A stretch of DNA of 64,000 bases from Sisyra terminalis. Its lineage: Eukaryota; Arthropoda; Insecta; Neuroptera; Sisyridae. Below are positions 36,601-47,834 of the stretch, piece after piece. A model generated the notes under the pieces. That model saw only the letters and a program-made list of their open reading frames with translations, was not told where the DNA came from and ran no database searches. How positions within the stretch are numbered: the stretch's first letter is position 1; every line of letters starts with the position of its first letter. The position numbers were made by a program, and so were the translations under genes. Location: the NCBI GenBank assembly GCA_958496175.1, contig OY292278.1, positions 22,568,001 through 22,632,000 on the forward strand. Reading direction: 5' to 3'.

Positions 36601-38504
36601 CCAAACTTTCTAGTTCAGCCAGTATAATACTTAGTAAATATTGAAGTATTTCAAAAAAGTGGTAATAGAAATCACCGATTCCACTTCCTCATAGGTGTCA
36701 TAATATTCCATATTTAAGCGATGGAACCTTATGGTGAACCGGATTTCATGGAAGTCATTTGTTCTCTATTATTGGCTTTTCCTTAAAAAATACAACAATC
36801 CAAGAACGAACAAACGTAGATCTTCCACGAACAAACGAAAATCTATAGAAATACATCAGGTTATTACATTTTTGCAACTATGAGAGATTCGCATGTATCA
36901 ATAACAATTTAGCCATTGGTAAGGTATATACTTTAGCTTGACTAATTTGAACTAATTCTCAAATATGGATCCTGGAATATTTTTCAAAATTCATATTGGA
37001 TAGTTATTGCATTGCTAAAATTCTGCGTTTTGTATTTATGGATTTAACGACTATAGTGAAAGAATAAACGTATAATCAATAAAACGGGTTGAAAAAAAAC
37101 GAAGTAGGTATCTATTGTATTATATATAATACAATTAGGAAAAAACGGAAATCTTTCAAGTATCTTGAATTGAAATTAACTTTAATTATGTGGTACGAGT
37201 TTTCAAAACCTCATAAAACAAACATAAATAAACCAAAGAAAAACGTAGACAATTCAAACGAATAGCGTGGAAAAACAATTTCAAGTTTAGTACAAAACAA
37301 CAAAAAAACGCTATATTACTCCCGGTAAAGTATTATATTTTATTACAAAAAAATTTACACAAAAATTGACTGAAACAATATAGACTGTGGAGAAAGGAAA
37401 AGACAAAAAAAAAACTTCAAAAAACATTAATTTCATTGCAGAATGAATAAATAAAGACACAGCAAGCGAGCTATGTGCTCATCCCCGATCCCACTGTGGA
37501 CTCACCCCCAGTAATGCCCCGTACATTTGATCCATATTTCCAACTTTTCAAATTCAACACAATAAAATAAATTTTACAATATAAAAAGTTTAGCCGAGAA
37601 AAAAGCAGTTGAATCAATATAACTTCATAAATAAAAAATCTAGAAAATTATCGTTGCTTTTTTTTTCAGTAAATAAAGCCAGTATAAAGTCTCACACTTA
37701 TTTTTGTCCCGTGCAATTATTCTTCACCCAACCAACCCTTTTTTCGCATCCAACACTTCCATTATATCCAAGATAAATCTAATTTTATATCGCAATAAAC
37801 GTAATTTTCACGAATGAATCATTCCAGTTTTAAGTCCCGGCTTGACCCGCCATTTGTCTCGTTTCATTTCCGTTTTGCTCCTCGTCCTCCGCGCTCTGTT
37901 CGTTATTTAATTCAACCACCTCTTACATAAATAATTTAATTAAATCATAAAATTTCGCAAAATTATCAGTTAAGCATTAAAAGACAAACGAAAACTCGCT
38001 CACCCCATACTGAGACATTTGTTCGTTGAAACGACTGCCAGGGGTGGTGGTGGGTAGCCAACACAATTATATGTCGACGAGGAACGATTTCTAAATTTCA
38101 TCCCCCAGCTTTCTCCTCAAGCGCCATCTTTGAACTTTCCGCATTGTGTTTACCAAGTCGTTGTAAATTGTAAAATACACAAAGACACCGAGAGTACGTC
38201 TTGAATATGAATTAAAATAATAATCCTCTACAAGATTTATGTGTATCTATAAGTATGAGTACAGCACATGTTGAACGTACATATAGTAAATGCATTCGAA
38301 ACGATTTATATAGAGAACGGGAATTCTAGACATTGAAACAGACTTGAGAAAATTAAGGATATGTATGTAGACAAACATTTCGCGCTTCCCAAAGGACTAA
38401 AAGCAGATTGAATACCAACTTGTTGTTAGTGCTTTTACTAGTATTTAAAGGTATTGTGTTTATAAATATGTGCATTTAAGATAGTAAGTGTATAAACCAA
38501 CTTA
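36601..38504. other. AT-rich DNA; 37.5-38.2 kb somewhat less AT-rich
   Basis: No gene. 37480-37530 and 37850-38170 include unique, less AT-rich sequence (for example CCAGGGGTGGTGGTGGGTAG near 38040) without an open frame of note. It could be regulatory or an untranslated exon; nothing in the sequence decides. Confidence 0.4.
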
Positions 38505-39670
38505 TAACAAATTCTAAAAGACTTTTATACAGAGAAATGCATAAGTTATTATGTACACAATATTTAGATGAAAAACAGTATTCTAAATGGAAATAGAAAC
38601 ACATTAATTCGTCTATTTTACCATACAACTTTGCTTAAAAAATCATATATGAATACTTAGAGCTATCAGAAAAAAGTATCGTAGTTACTTTGAAGGATCT
38701 TATATATTTTAAAGTATCTAAGTTACTATATCTTAGATCCTTCATTTTTAGCGGCAAATAACTATTATTTAAGATAATTTTTAAGAGATTTGTAACTTAT
38801 AACTTGAAAAAGTACCTTAGATAACGAAAAGTATCTATGATACTTTTCGGTATGTAAGATACCTTTTTACAAAAAGCTTTTAAAAATAAAGTATGCAATA
38901 AAGAAAAAAATGGGATACCTGACTATCTGGTTATACAAAATAATTTTTATTTTATGGCTTTTTTGATTTGTCAAATTTTTTCTTCAACTAAACTGTAGAC
39001 CGTTGATGTTCTTTGACGATTTTATATGTATTTTTTTTATTTAGAGTTTTGCTTTGCTGCTTAGTTCTATAAAATTCAATATATACCTCTTATCGTTTTT
39101 TAAGCATCTTATATTTACAAGGGTTCATACATAAATATTTTCCTTTTTTCTTCATTAATAAAGATAAGAAATACATTATATGAATACCTAACAACTTTAC
39201 CAAATACTTTACTAAATTAACTAAAAAAGTATAATTTCAAGTATCTCAAAAAATAACTTAAGATAAGGGGGCATCCATTAATTACATGAGACAATTTTTG
39301 CTATTTTTCGACCCATCCTTCTCTCTTGGTAAGATTTAGAGAAATTTTGCTTGACCTCTCCCCTGATATCACGTGGGACTTTTTAAAATCAGTACTTGCA
39401 ATGTAATCTGTGTTTCGATTACATTAGATTTATTTAAAAGAACAATTTTAAAAAGTTATGTGATATTTTCCGAGACCATCCTCTCCCCCACGTGAGGTTG
39501 TGGGAGATTTTGCTCAACATCTCCTTTCTCCTAAACGTCTCACGTAATTAATGGTTGCCTCCTTAGTATTTAAAAGTAACTAGATACCCAAAGTAACTCT
39601 TGATATTTTTAAAAAAATAAACTTATATAGTATTAAGATACTTTTCCAAAGTATCTTAGACATCTCTGTG
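38505..39670. repeat. AAGTATCTTAGATAC-rich repeat with nested MITE
   Basis: Near both borders are copies, direct and inverted, of an AAGTATCT(T/A)AGATAC motif, and the outermost segments CAGAGAAATGCATAAG and CTTAGACATCTCTG look like an inverted pair. I could not confirm a target duplication. A 298-bp MITE interrupts it at 39266-39563. It is probably a hAT-like non-autonomous element. Confidence 0.4.
39266..39563. mobile_element. TA-flanked MITE, 298 bp
   Basis: The left end AAGGGGGCATCCATTAATTA and the right end TAATTAATGGTTGCCTCCTT form a terminal inverted repeat continuing into CATGAGAC/GTCTCACG. TA flanks both sides (39264-39265, 39564-39565). TA duplications fit Tc1/mariner-type MITEs. 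There is no transposase. Confidence 0.65.
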
Positions 39671-39935
39671 AATACTATATGCTCGGGGGGCACGGTAGTG
39701 CTCTTGCCAAGATGAACCAATATACAAATTTACTTACCTTTTCTCGGAGTCGATTCATCATATTTTCAGACCTTTATAGCTTAGACGTGCATACTACTAG
39801 AAAGTTTCAATTTTCAGGATAAAATAAAGTTATTCAAATTATGAAATAGTTAAAATTTCGTTCGTTTAACATATATATTTTAAATTTTATTAATACTTGA
39901 AATACATCGATTTTTCCACTCATTTACTCACCAAA

Positions 39936-40125
39936 ACCTCTGGTGTACTTCTTTGAAGAAGCCTTGTAATTTGCCAGGGAGCCGCGAAATATTTGTACAA
40001 TAAATGGTACTTAATAAAGTATTGTTGGTCACTAAAGTCAACTAAAGTCTAAAATATTTAGATAGGAAAGCTTTGGATCTTTATTTAGATTTAAGGGGTG
40101 TGGTGTGAAAAATTTTGAGAAACAA
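39936..40125 (-). mobile_element. Possible hAT-type remnant
   Basis: GGGAGCCGCGAAATATTTGT (near 39980) and a right end that reads ATTGTTTCTCAAAATTTTTC on the minus strand resemble widespread hAT-type non-autonomous elements. The left end is not clear and no duplication is visible. Confidence 0.3.
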
Positions 40126-40682
40126 TGATCTAGAAGACTGAAATTTGGTATACAGACTATGGTATGATTTGTATACAACGATAAAAAAAAAGCAAATCAA
40201 AAAGGGTTATTACCTTGAAGTTCTAGAACACTGCCATTTTGTAAATAATCAAAGATTAGTACATAAACAGTAACAAAATTAATATACCAATTATTCGTAC
40301 TCTTCAACTATCATAAAAAGGGGTTCAAAAAGAGGTTTGTGCACGTTGCATATTGGAATCACGGATAATGTTATCAAGATCGTCGCTATCACTTTTGCGA
40401 AGAACGGACCAGACTAATATTACCATGGAGAAAAAAAAATCATTTATAGTAATCATGATTTCGGCTTATGTTATTAAATTTTCTTAGAAATTTTTTCGAT
40501 AAGTGTAAAAAAAACATTATGAAAGAAATGTGTGTTCAAGGCATGAACTATTAATTTTGGAAAATAGGGAGGGCACGCTAAATTTGAGCACAGATGATAT
40601 AGTCAATAATACATTTAGTAGACATCTTACATTTTATTATCATGTTGTGGAACCAAGATTTCAATACAGCAATTAAAAATTA

Positions 40683-40862
40683 AGCCTATTGGTGGCCGAG
40701 TAGTCAAGACGACCGCTTCAAAATTTGTAGGTGTTGGCTTCGATCCTTATATAGAGCAAATTTAAGATGCTTATCGTTTCGGGATTTTTATTAACCCTAG
40801 GGTCGCTAAAGACCTTAGTTTAATAGTTTTGAACGGTAAATAACAATTAAAAAAAATAAAAA
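40683..40862 (+). repeat. tRNA-derived SINE, copy 5
   Basis: Starts GCCTATTGGTGGCCGAGTAG (A-box-like), then a B-box-like GGCTTCGATCC and the family tail CCTAGGGTCGCTAAAGACCT, ending in an AACGGTAAATAACAAT AT-rich end. Confidence 0.75.
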
Positions 40863-41769
40863 CTGTTTCAAACATGGTGTGTTTTCAAAACTTGTATCTA
40901 AACGTTCAACTACCCGCCATAACGTTGTGAGTTCGAAAAATGGTTGGTAAATTGGCAATAGATAACGACATATAAATGTGACACAAAACGAAAAAGAAGA
41001 AGATATTTGCTATAGTGTAATATCAACATTAATTGAAACTCAAGATCTAGAGAAAGATGAGGATATAAAAACATCTCAAATAAGCAGTAAAATGGAAAAG
41101 CGGTTGAAGTTTTGCAACGTGGTGTATAGTAGAGGTCAATGGAGAGGTCCTGGTTTTCAAGCATTAGTTCGTTAAATTGGTAGGCTGAAACTAAGCAAAA
41201 TGGATATTTCTTATCTAAAAATAGAATCTAAATTTGATGTCTAAAATCTAATTCTTTTCCCGTTATCATAATTCCTAGTACAAGGAAGATACAAGGTACA
41301 TGGAAGTTGAAAATGAAAAACATTAAATTTCTTCAATTTAAGTTTATACATTAAGAAGACTATCAAATTACTATTGAAAACTGTTCAGATATCAATCAAC
41401 TTGACATTATATCATTTGATTTTTGATGCTAAAAATAAGGAAAAATCATTACTTCTTGTATTTTGTATCTAAGCCCACGACATTAGAGGCTAAGTTTGGA
41501 AAAAGACAGCCGATAACGCATAGGTTGTTTTTTTATATACGTGAAATATATGAAGCTAATTTTAATTCCTACTTTCCTTACCAAAAACTATATAAAATAA
41601 ATAGTTAAAACTTTGTGAATCTATGAATATATTAAGTGCCTAAAATTGAAATTTCTTTATTTTTAGGCCTTCAAAAGCAGAGGAGACCGCAGTTGGTTGA
41701 GCATTGGGTAGGTAGGTTTACTCCTAATAACTAATCGGAAATATATGTGGAACAAAACCTAGCTGAATA

Positions 41770-41934
41770 GCCTACTGGTGACCGAGTGGTCAAGGTGACC
41801 GCTCCAAAACTGGTAGGTGTGCGTTTGATCCTCATATCGAGCAAATTTTCAGTATTTCTCGATTACGAATTTTCATTAACCCTAGAGTCGCTAAAGATCT
41901 TAGTAGTTATAAAGCGACGGTAAATAACAATAAT
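41770..41934 (+). repeat. tRNA-derived SINE, copy 6
   Basis: One of the clearest copies. GCCTACTGGTGACCGAGTGG is followed by TCAAGGTGACCGCTCC, then GCGTTTGATCCTC (B-box-like), a body with ATTTCTCGATTACG, and the tail CCTAGAGTCGCTAAAGATCT then AAGCGACGGTAAATAACAAT. The tRNA-like head is about 60 bases. Confidence 0.8.
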
Positions 41935-42888
41935 ACTATCATTTATAATGCTATCGTAATACTATGCATAATTCTATCATACAGTACTATAATGGGGTGA
42001 TATTTCAGATTTTTATCTGGTTCCCCACCAGAGATATAGAACTCAGAAAATTGCAAGTTTTGAAAATTTCCAAATTTTGTTATTTTTTATTTTAAAAAGG
42101 CTTAAAGTCTCAGACTTCAAATTTTGTTTTTGAATACAACTAGTACCTAATTGTTTGTAAAAAAAGTTTTAACGTGTAGACTCTTTCCCTTCCTCCACAA
42201 TCTTTCCGTGAAAATTGGAGTTTTTACAAATAAGAGCTAAAAATTTAGGCTGAAATTTCACCCCTTAGAATTACATTAAGGTGAAAACGTCTTTTTGCAA
42301 CCTTATAACTTATGTTTTCATAAACATACTGCATTTAGTTTAATTTTGATAGAACAAATAAGGCCTGAGATAATCAAGTTTCCGCAAGCCCTTAAAAGTG
42401 CGAAAATGTCTGCGCCTAGTATAAAACTAATATGGCCACCACCGGAAAACTAAAAACAATAAAATTAAAATAATGATGAATTTGAACTACCAACATGTTG
42501 GGGTAACAGCAAAAAAAAACAGTATTAAAAAGAATAATCATGCGACCAGTGCTGGACCGACTGAATTGGACTGACCCATACCAGGTTTTTTCGATGCAAT
42601 GATTCCGATTTCATTCAATGTTACTAGAAATAGGATTCATTTGCAATTTCAATAAGATAGTTTTGTATTTTATAGCATTACTTTTAATTCCGAGCTTTCG
42701 TTAAGGCCAGGCAACGCGAGAAAGAAAAAAATGTCCTCTGAGGTGATGGATATTTCTACATGTGTGAGGAAGATTGGTGATAATTTCAAGTTGGAGTTAT
42801 CAATTCTTTACAATCACAATTAGAATTAGATATAGAGGTATTTTTTTAAGCGCTTAGTACGATATCCTTTGTAAGCTCGCGTTTTTAA
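41935..42888. other. AT-rich DNA without a recognisable gene
   Basis: Nothing supported. The stretch has no long frame and no repeat that I could match elsewhere in the window. Confidence 0.5.
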
Positions 42889-43621
42889 GGGTGGATCACC
42901 GTCAGAAAAAAAAATCGATTTTTTTTCTCCATAAATGTCTTCTTATAACATTCAAGAATAACGTGTTAAAAGGATTTGTCGATATTTGAAATATTTCGAG
43001 TTATAGACCTATATATACATATATACATAAAAATTGAATAAATTGATAATAACATAAAAAAATATCTTAAATAAACTTTAAATGCGTTTTTCTCGAAATC
43101 AACTTTTTAAAACTGGGAGACAAGATTTCTCAGAAACTATCCGACAAATTGACTTGAAACTAGAGAGTGTTATAGTTCAACACGTCTTCTTGGAACTGAA
43201 CCTCTGAAATTGGCCAAACCTCCCCCCTCTCAAAGTGGGAGAGGGGGAAAGGTCCAAAAAAAGGTCGTTTTTTTAAACTTTTTTTTCAAAGTCACGCCAT
43301 TTTGTGAATTTTCAACTTTTTTCGGATTTTCCAGGTTCAGTACCAAGAAGATGCATTACCAAAACCTAAATTCTTTGAAAAATAATGATCCGACTTCCGG
43401 TTTCCGAAAAAACTTGTCTCCCGTTTGCCTCCTAATTTTTGAGGACCCTTTTTCAAAGCGCTGTAAAAGAGAGAGGAGGGACATATCGAGGCAAATAAAA
43501 AAAAATAGTTCAAAACCTCAACTTTTACATGCCGAAGACCGTTTTTTAATACCTCTAAAAAAAAAAATGGCAGCAGTTTTAAAAAAGTCATTTTTTTTTA
43601 CGTTCTGACGGTGATCCACCC
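42889..43621. mobile_element. 733-bp TTAA-flanked MITE
   Basis: A perfect terminal inverted repeat GGGTGGATCACCGTCAGAA (19 bp) at both ends, flanked by TTAA on each side (42885-42888 and 43622-43625). TTAA is the piggyBac-type target duplication, although piggyBac ends usually start CCC. The interior has a strong GC hairpin (CCCCCTCTC...GAGAGGGGG, about 43220-43250) and AT-rich runs. Open frames at 43210-43608 and 43337-43591 are compositionally biased and not genes. Confidence 0.65.
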
Positions 43622-43625
43622 TTAA

Positions 43626-44902
43626 GCAGGAGCCTAGCTTATCTCACGGATAATCCACCTCTGCACCTAACGATATCATAGAAGTTATAGTTACTATAAC
43701 TTGACTTTTTGATATTCTATAATAATCCCTGAAATATAAAAAAATATACAACAAATAGTCCGAGAGCTAGCGACAAAATTACTATTTATTTATTTATAAC
43801 AATTTATAAAAATTAATGAAGTTCTAAAGTAAATTTTCATACCCGTATAACTTCATCTTTCGTTTTGTTTAAATTTCCTTGCATGTTTATTTAAAACAAA
43901 CTTTCTATCGTTTAACCATTTAGCAAGGAAATTATCCGTCTTAGTTCCAACACTGAGTTACTGCAAAGAACTTGAAGCGTTTCTTTGTCTTTTATAGCGT
44001 CTCCAATTTCCTTTGTGCGTTTGTTTGTACGTTAAGCATATCGAGTTATATAGCTAATTTGTATTTTAATTAACAATAGATTGAGCAAGTTTGTCGTTGT
44101 CGTTCATGGTTGATTCTTTGATCGGAAAATTGGGGATTAATGATTGGCCGACAGGGCAACGGTTGGTCTAACGACGGAGGAAGAGACATTGCCACAATAC
44201 TTACATAATTACGACGCACATTACGACAATCGATTTCTAATCTAATTGCTTTGCTAATGGGATAATTTATACGATTAAATATTGTGCCACTGTTACAATT
44301 AAAATTCGCCTATAACAAAGGTCGTAAGTTTGAGCTTGAACTTACAGCAATCAAAGCTTTCTCCTTAATTTGGTTATGATTTACTAATCAGTTTCGGAAA
44401 GGTTTCTTAAATTCTGACAAAAAATTAATCGTTAAACGTACATTCATTTGAATTGTACAATATTCAATTGTACATTGTAGATTCTATATTGAAATTTAGG
44501 GTTGCTTTTTTTCAGGAGTAGAAAGCAAATAATAAATACTCTAGCAATCTTTACATTGTATCGCATATTTTTGCGATCATGATAAATCACCTCTTGGTCA
44601 AAAAGGTCGCAAATGCCGGATTACAGCATTACAATTAGTTTCCGGTTAAACTATCACAATAATTAGTAGTTATTAATCTTAACGGATTGTGCAAAGTGTC
44701 AAAAACTATTTTGAAGAAAATATATTTCTAAGGAACCGAATTCAACGGTACAATCCTAATACAATCGAAATTTTAAATTTGTGTAACCCTTTTTTACTTA
44801 ACATATGTAACATGTATGGGACTGACAAAATCAGCGTTTTACACATAGTTGACTTTGGCCAAATTTGATATGGTGCATCAAGAGAATATAATAGTCAGCT
44901 AA
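43626..44902. other. AT-rich DNA without a recognisable gene
   Basis: No open frame, repeat or motif that I can support. Confidence 0.5.
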
Positions 44903-45779
44903 TCCTAACTATATTACTATAAATGCGTTTGTTTGTTTGTTACTCTTTCACGCCTAAACTACTCAACCAATCATCATGTAATTATATACACAACTTAAAA
45001 AGAATATAGAAAAGGACATAAGACACCTTTTGTTAAGAAAACTATTATTGTTCCCAAAGGATAAAAAAATTGGTCAATATAACAAAATGTATCAATTATA
45101 CTTATGTGGAATATAGATGCTCCTCAACTGTGTAATGGAATAAGGCTTCGAATCATACAGTTGGGGCAGAATATACTTGGTGCCACTATGTTAACTATTT
45201 AGATGGAGAAAAAGAGGAGAATGTAATTATTCCTCGAAACCCAATAATCTCCAATGACCAACTAATTAAATTAAAAATACTTCAGTTTCCAATTACGCTT
45301 AGTTTTGCTGTCACGTCACCATAAACAAAGTGCAAGAACAAACATTACTGGTAGCAGGGATGCAAATGGAAAAATCATGATTTTTCTATGGCTGACTATA
45401 TGTAGCCTGTTTGGGTTTATCCAACCCATAACCTGGAATCTATATATTTATGTCGATAAGAAGAATACTAAAATAGTATACAGCAACATCCTAGAATAAT
45501 ACTAATACTCTTATTTGTGCTCTTGTGAAGAAGAATTAATTTGTTTGAGATCTGAGTAAAGTTATTCATTTTTTGTAGTGATCGATATCTTAATAAAGCA
45601 TGATTTTTAATTTTTTAAACTAAATTTAATTTTAGAATTCTGTTCAATGATCTTTGACATTTGTTTTAGGACATAAACGCAAGCGAATCTGCGGGTAAAA
45701 GCTATTGCTTAATAATTCAAATTTAAACAGATTGTAATATATCATCACGTAGACGAAGTTGTGGGTATCAACTATTAGT
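44903..45779 (+). mobile_element. Internally deleted Helitron with decayed helicase end
   Basis: Starts TCCTAACTATATTACTATAA then ATGCGTTTGTTTG, the common insect Helitron 5' end. It ends GTAGACGAAGTTGTGGGTAT followed by an ACTATTAGT-type 3' end. Between them lies the C-terminal part of a Rep/helicase (see separate entry). A second, near-identical 3'-end-like motif (AAGCGAATCTGCGGGTAAAA then GCTATTG) lies about 70 bases earlier, near 45680. At 877 bp it has lost nearly all coding sequence. Confidence 0.7.
45105..45500 (+). pseudogene. Helitron helicase C-terminal remnant
   Basis: The frames together read NIDAPQLCNGIRLRIIQLGQ (matching the NxxPPxLCNGTRL motif of Helitron helicases), LQFPITLSFAVT, TINKVQEQTLLVAG (helicase motif VI region, normally TINKSQGQTL) and LYVACLGLSNP (normally LYVACSRV), then YVDKKNTKIVYSNILE. 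Stops and frame changes separate these blocks. Only the final helicase motifs remain. Confidence 0.8.
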
Positions 45780-46857
45780 ATATATTAAATGCATTTTGTA
45801 GTCTAAAGCCGAAGCTGAAGTTGGTACGTCTTTTAATCTCATGAATTATTGTCAATATACCAGAGTGGGAAAAACATATTAAAAAATATTCAGTAAAAGT
45901 TATTACAACCAATTGGAATATCCTGGCTTCATGTACCATAATTCATAATCGATTGACTTTTCAAACTTTCAAAAAGCACTGGAAATATTACAATAGTGGT
46001 ACCAAAAGATAATACTGCAGTGATATTTGGCAAATCTTAAGGCAGTTTTATAGAAACTGCAAATCATTCAATGCATACTATACCAGTGGTTCAAAATATA
46101 GAGAAGCAATAAAATGCATCAAATCCACGCGGAAATTTATTAGTACCAGTTAAATAGTCACCCAATAGGAAATTTAGGAGTTCATCAGGATTGCTTCTTT
46201 GGAGAAGGTAAATCCGCAGTTGAAAAATTCAATTGGAAAATATAACCAAAAAAATTTTGTAACGCAATTTGCGACTGTTTATGGACACCACGATAATATA
46301 ACCGGTTAAGACCATCCTGAAGTTTGTTTGGTTATGTGAAATTTAAAAAGAAATTAAATTGTTAGAAAATCAATATTGAAATATTAGGTACCCTTCCAAA
46401 TACTGTATCTTATACCGAATGCGTTAAGGTATGTCAGAAATTGTGGATAACACCAAAATTTTTGGTGACCACGGATTGTATTATACTTAGGAAAGATATC
46501 CCAATGAAGTTGAATCTTTTTTTCCTATCAATTAAAAAGATAGGAAAAAATGAAAGACCTGTTGTGGAAATCTATCTCTTTTAACATATGGAAATTTACA
46601 TAAGGCTACCTCTCATCTGATGTTTGGTGATTTTTCGGTCTCCCATAAGAGTGCCGAGGCCCTGGTCGGACATTTATTGAATTTACCCCCTTAGAAGCTA
46701 AATCATTCTCCGAAAACTTATGAAAATATTTGACTCGTTTGAATGATCATCTTTCCAACCATTTGATTATTTTTTTTCGACCGTAGTGGAGAGGTTTAAA
46801 AATTAAATCTATGAAAAGTATTGGGAAATATTTATAAGAATTTTGATGAACACCTGC
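45780..46857. other. AT-rich DNA; possible coding fossil near 46.4-46.6 kb
   Basis: No intact gene. 46130-46580 has frames that read somewhat like decayed coding sequence, but I could not recognise a family. 46620-46700 is briefly GC-richer (GTGCCGAGGCCCTGGTCGGA). Left unassigned. Confidence 0.4.
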
Positions 46858-47013
46858 AAAGCTAATTGGTGAAGGTGGTCGCTTCAAAATTGGTAGTTGC
46901 TTGATTTGATTCTCATAACGAACAAATTTTTAGATTTCTCGGTTAATGGGTTTTTATTAACCCTAGAGTCGTTAAAAGCCTTGGTATAAATCGATGATAA
47001 ATAACAAAAAAAA
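46858..47013 (+). repeat. tRNA-derived SINE, copy 7 (5'-eroded)
   Basis: GCTAATTGGTGAAGGTGGTC lacks part of the A-box region of the other copies. It keeps GCTTCAAAATTGGTAG, ATTTGATTCTCAT (B-box-like) and the tail CCTAGAGTCGTTAAAAGCCT then GATAAATAAC. Confidence 0.65.
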
Positions 47014-47823
47014 ATATTTGTAAAATTTGAAATTTTCTTTGTGTATTACTCATTTGATCTTTATCCCTTAAAGAACTGGAAAATAAGATTGATATTTAAA
47101 TTTTATGGATATCCTTGATCTTGAAAAATTTAATAAAATTAATTGCCAAACATTATCGTGAGTATTAAAATTTTCTAAAATTTTCGTTATACGTGAAATA
47201 AAGTATTCGTGGTGATTCAAATTAGATAATCACGTACATAACAACTAATAAAATTCCCCCGAAATTGCGTGAGATTCGCTTTCGATTTGCATATTTCGTC
47301 TGGCTAAATTTTTTTTTCGTTGATATATACAAGCAATTCCGTCTAAAATGTAATAAACTTAACCTTATAACTTGTTTTCGAAATTAAATCATAGGTAATT
47401 TTCAAGTCGCCAACCCATATAACTTGAAAGATAAAAGGGAAAAAAGCTCTCTTCAATATAATGTTCTACATTTCTTATTACTTTTTTTATTTGGCTATTT
47501 ATAGAGATATGAGCACATAAAATGAAAAAAGGAAAATATAAATCGGATTGAAATACACCTCACTGGATTTTCATAAATAAAATAATACTACTTAAATCGA
47601 CGGAAAATGGGAAAAAGAAGGAAATGTGGAAATAACTCACAAATAAATATATAAAAATCATGGGAATACATTTAATATCATATGGGGAAAATATTTTTCC
47701 TTCTTTTTGCGACGAAAAACGCTATGCTATATCTTTTATGATTACAACGTATGGAACCATTAAATCAAATTAAAAAAGCTTAGAAACCAATCGGCCAGTG
47801 GAAATTTTCGAGAAAATTTGCTT
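47014..47823. other. AT-rich DNA without a recognisable gene
   Basis: Nothing supported up to the poly(T) that marks the LINE 3' end. Confidence 0.5.
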
Positions 47824-47834
47824 TCATTCAAAAT

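Noticed and set aside
43210..43608. 132-codon frame
   Set aside because: Lies inside a TTAA-flanked MITE; composition follows the A/T and G/C runs.
46130..46580. Possible decayed coding sequence
   Set aside because: Some frames look protein-like but I could not match a family; left as unassigned.
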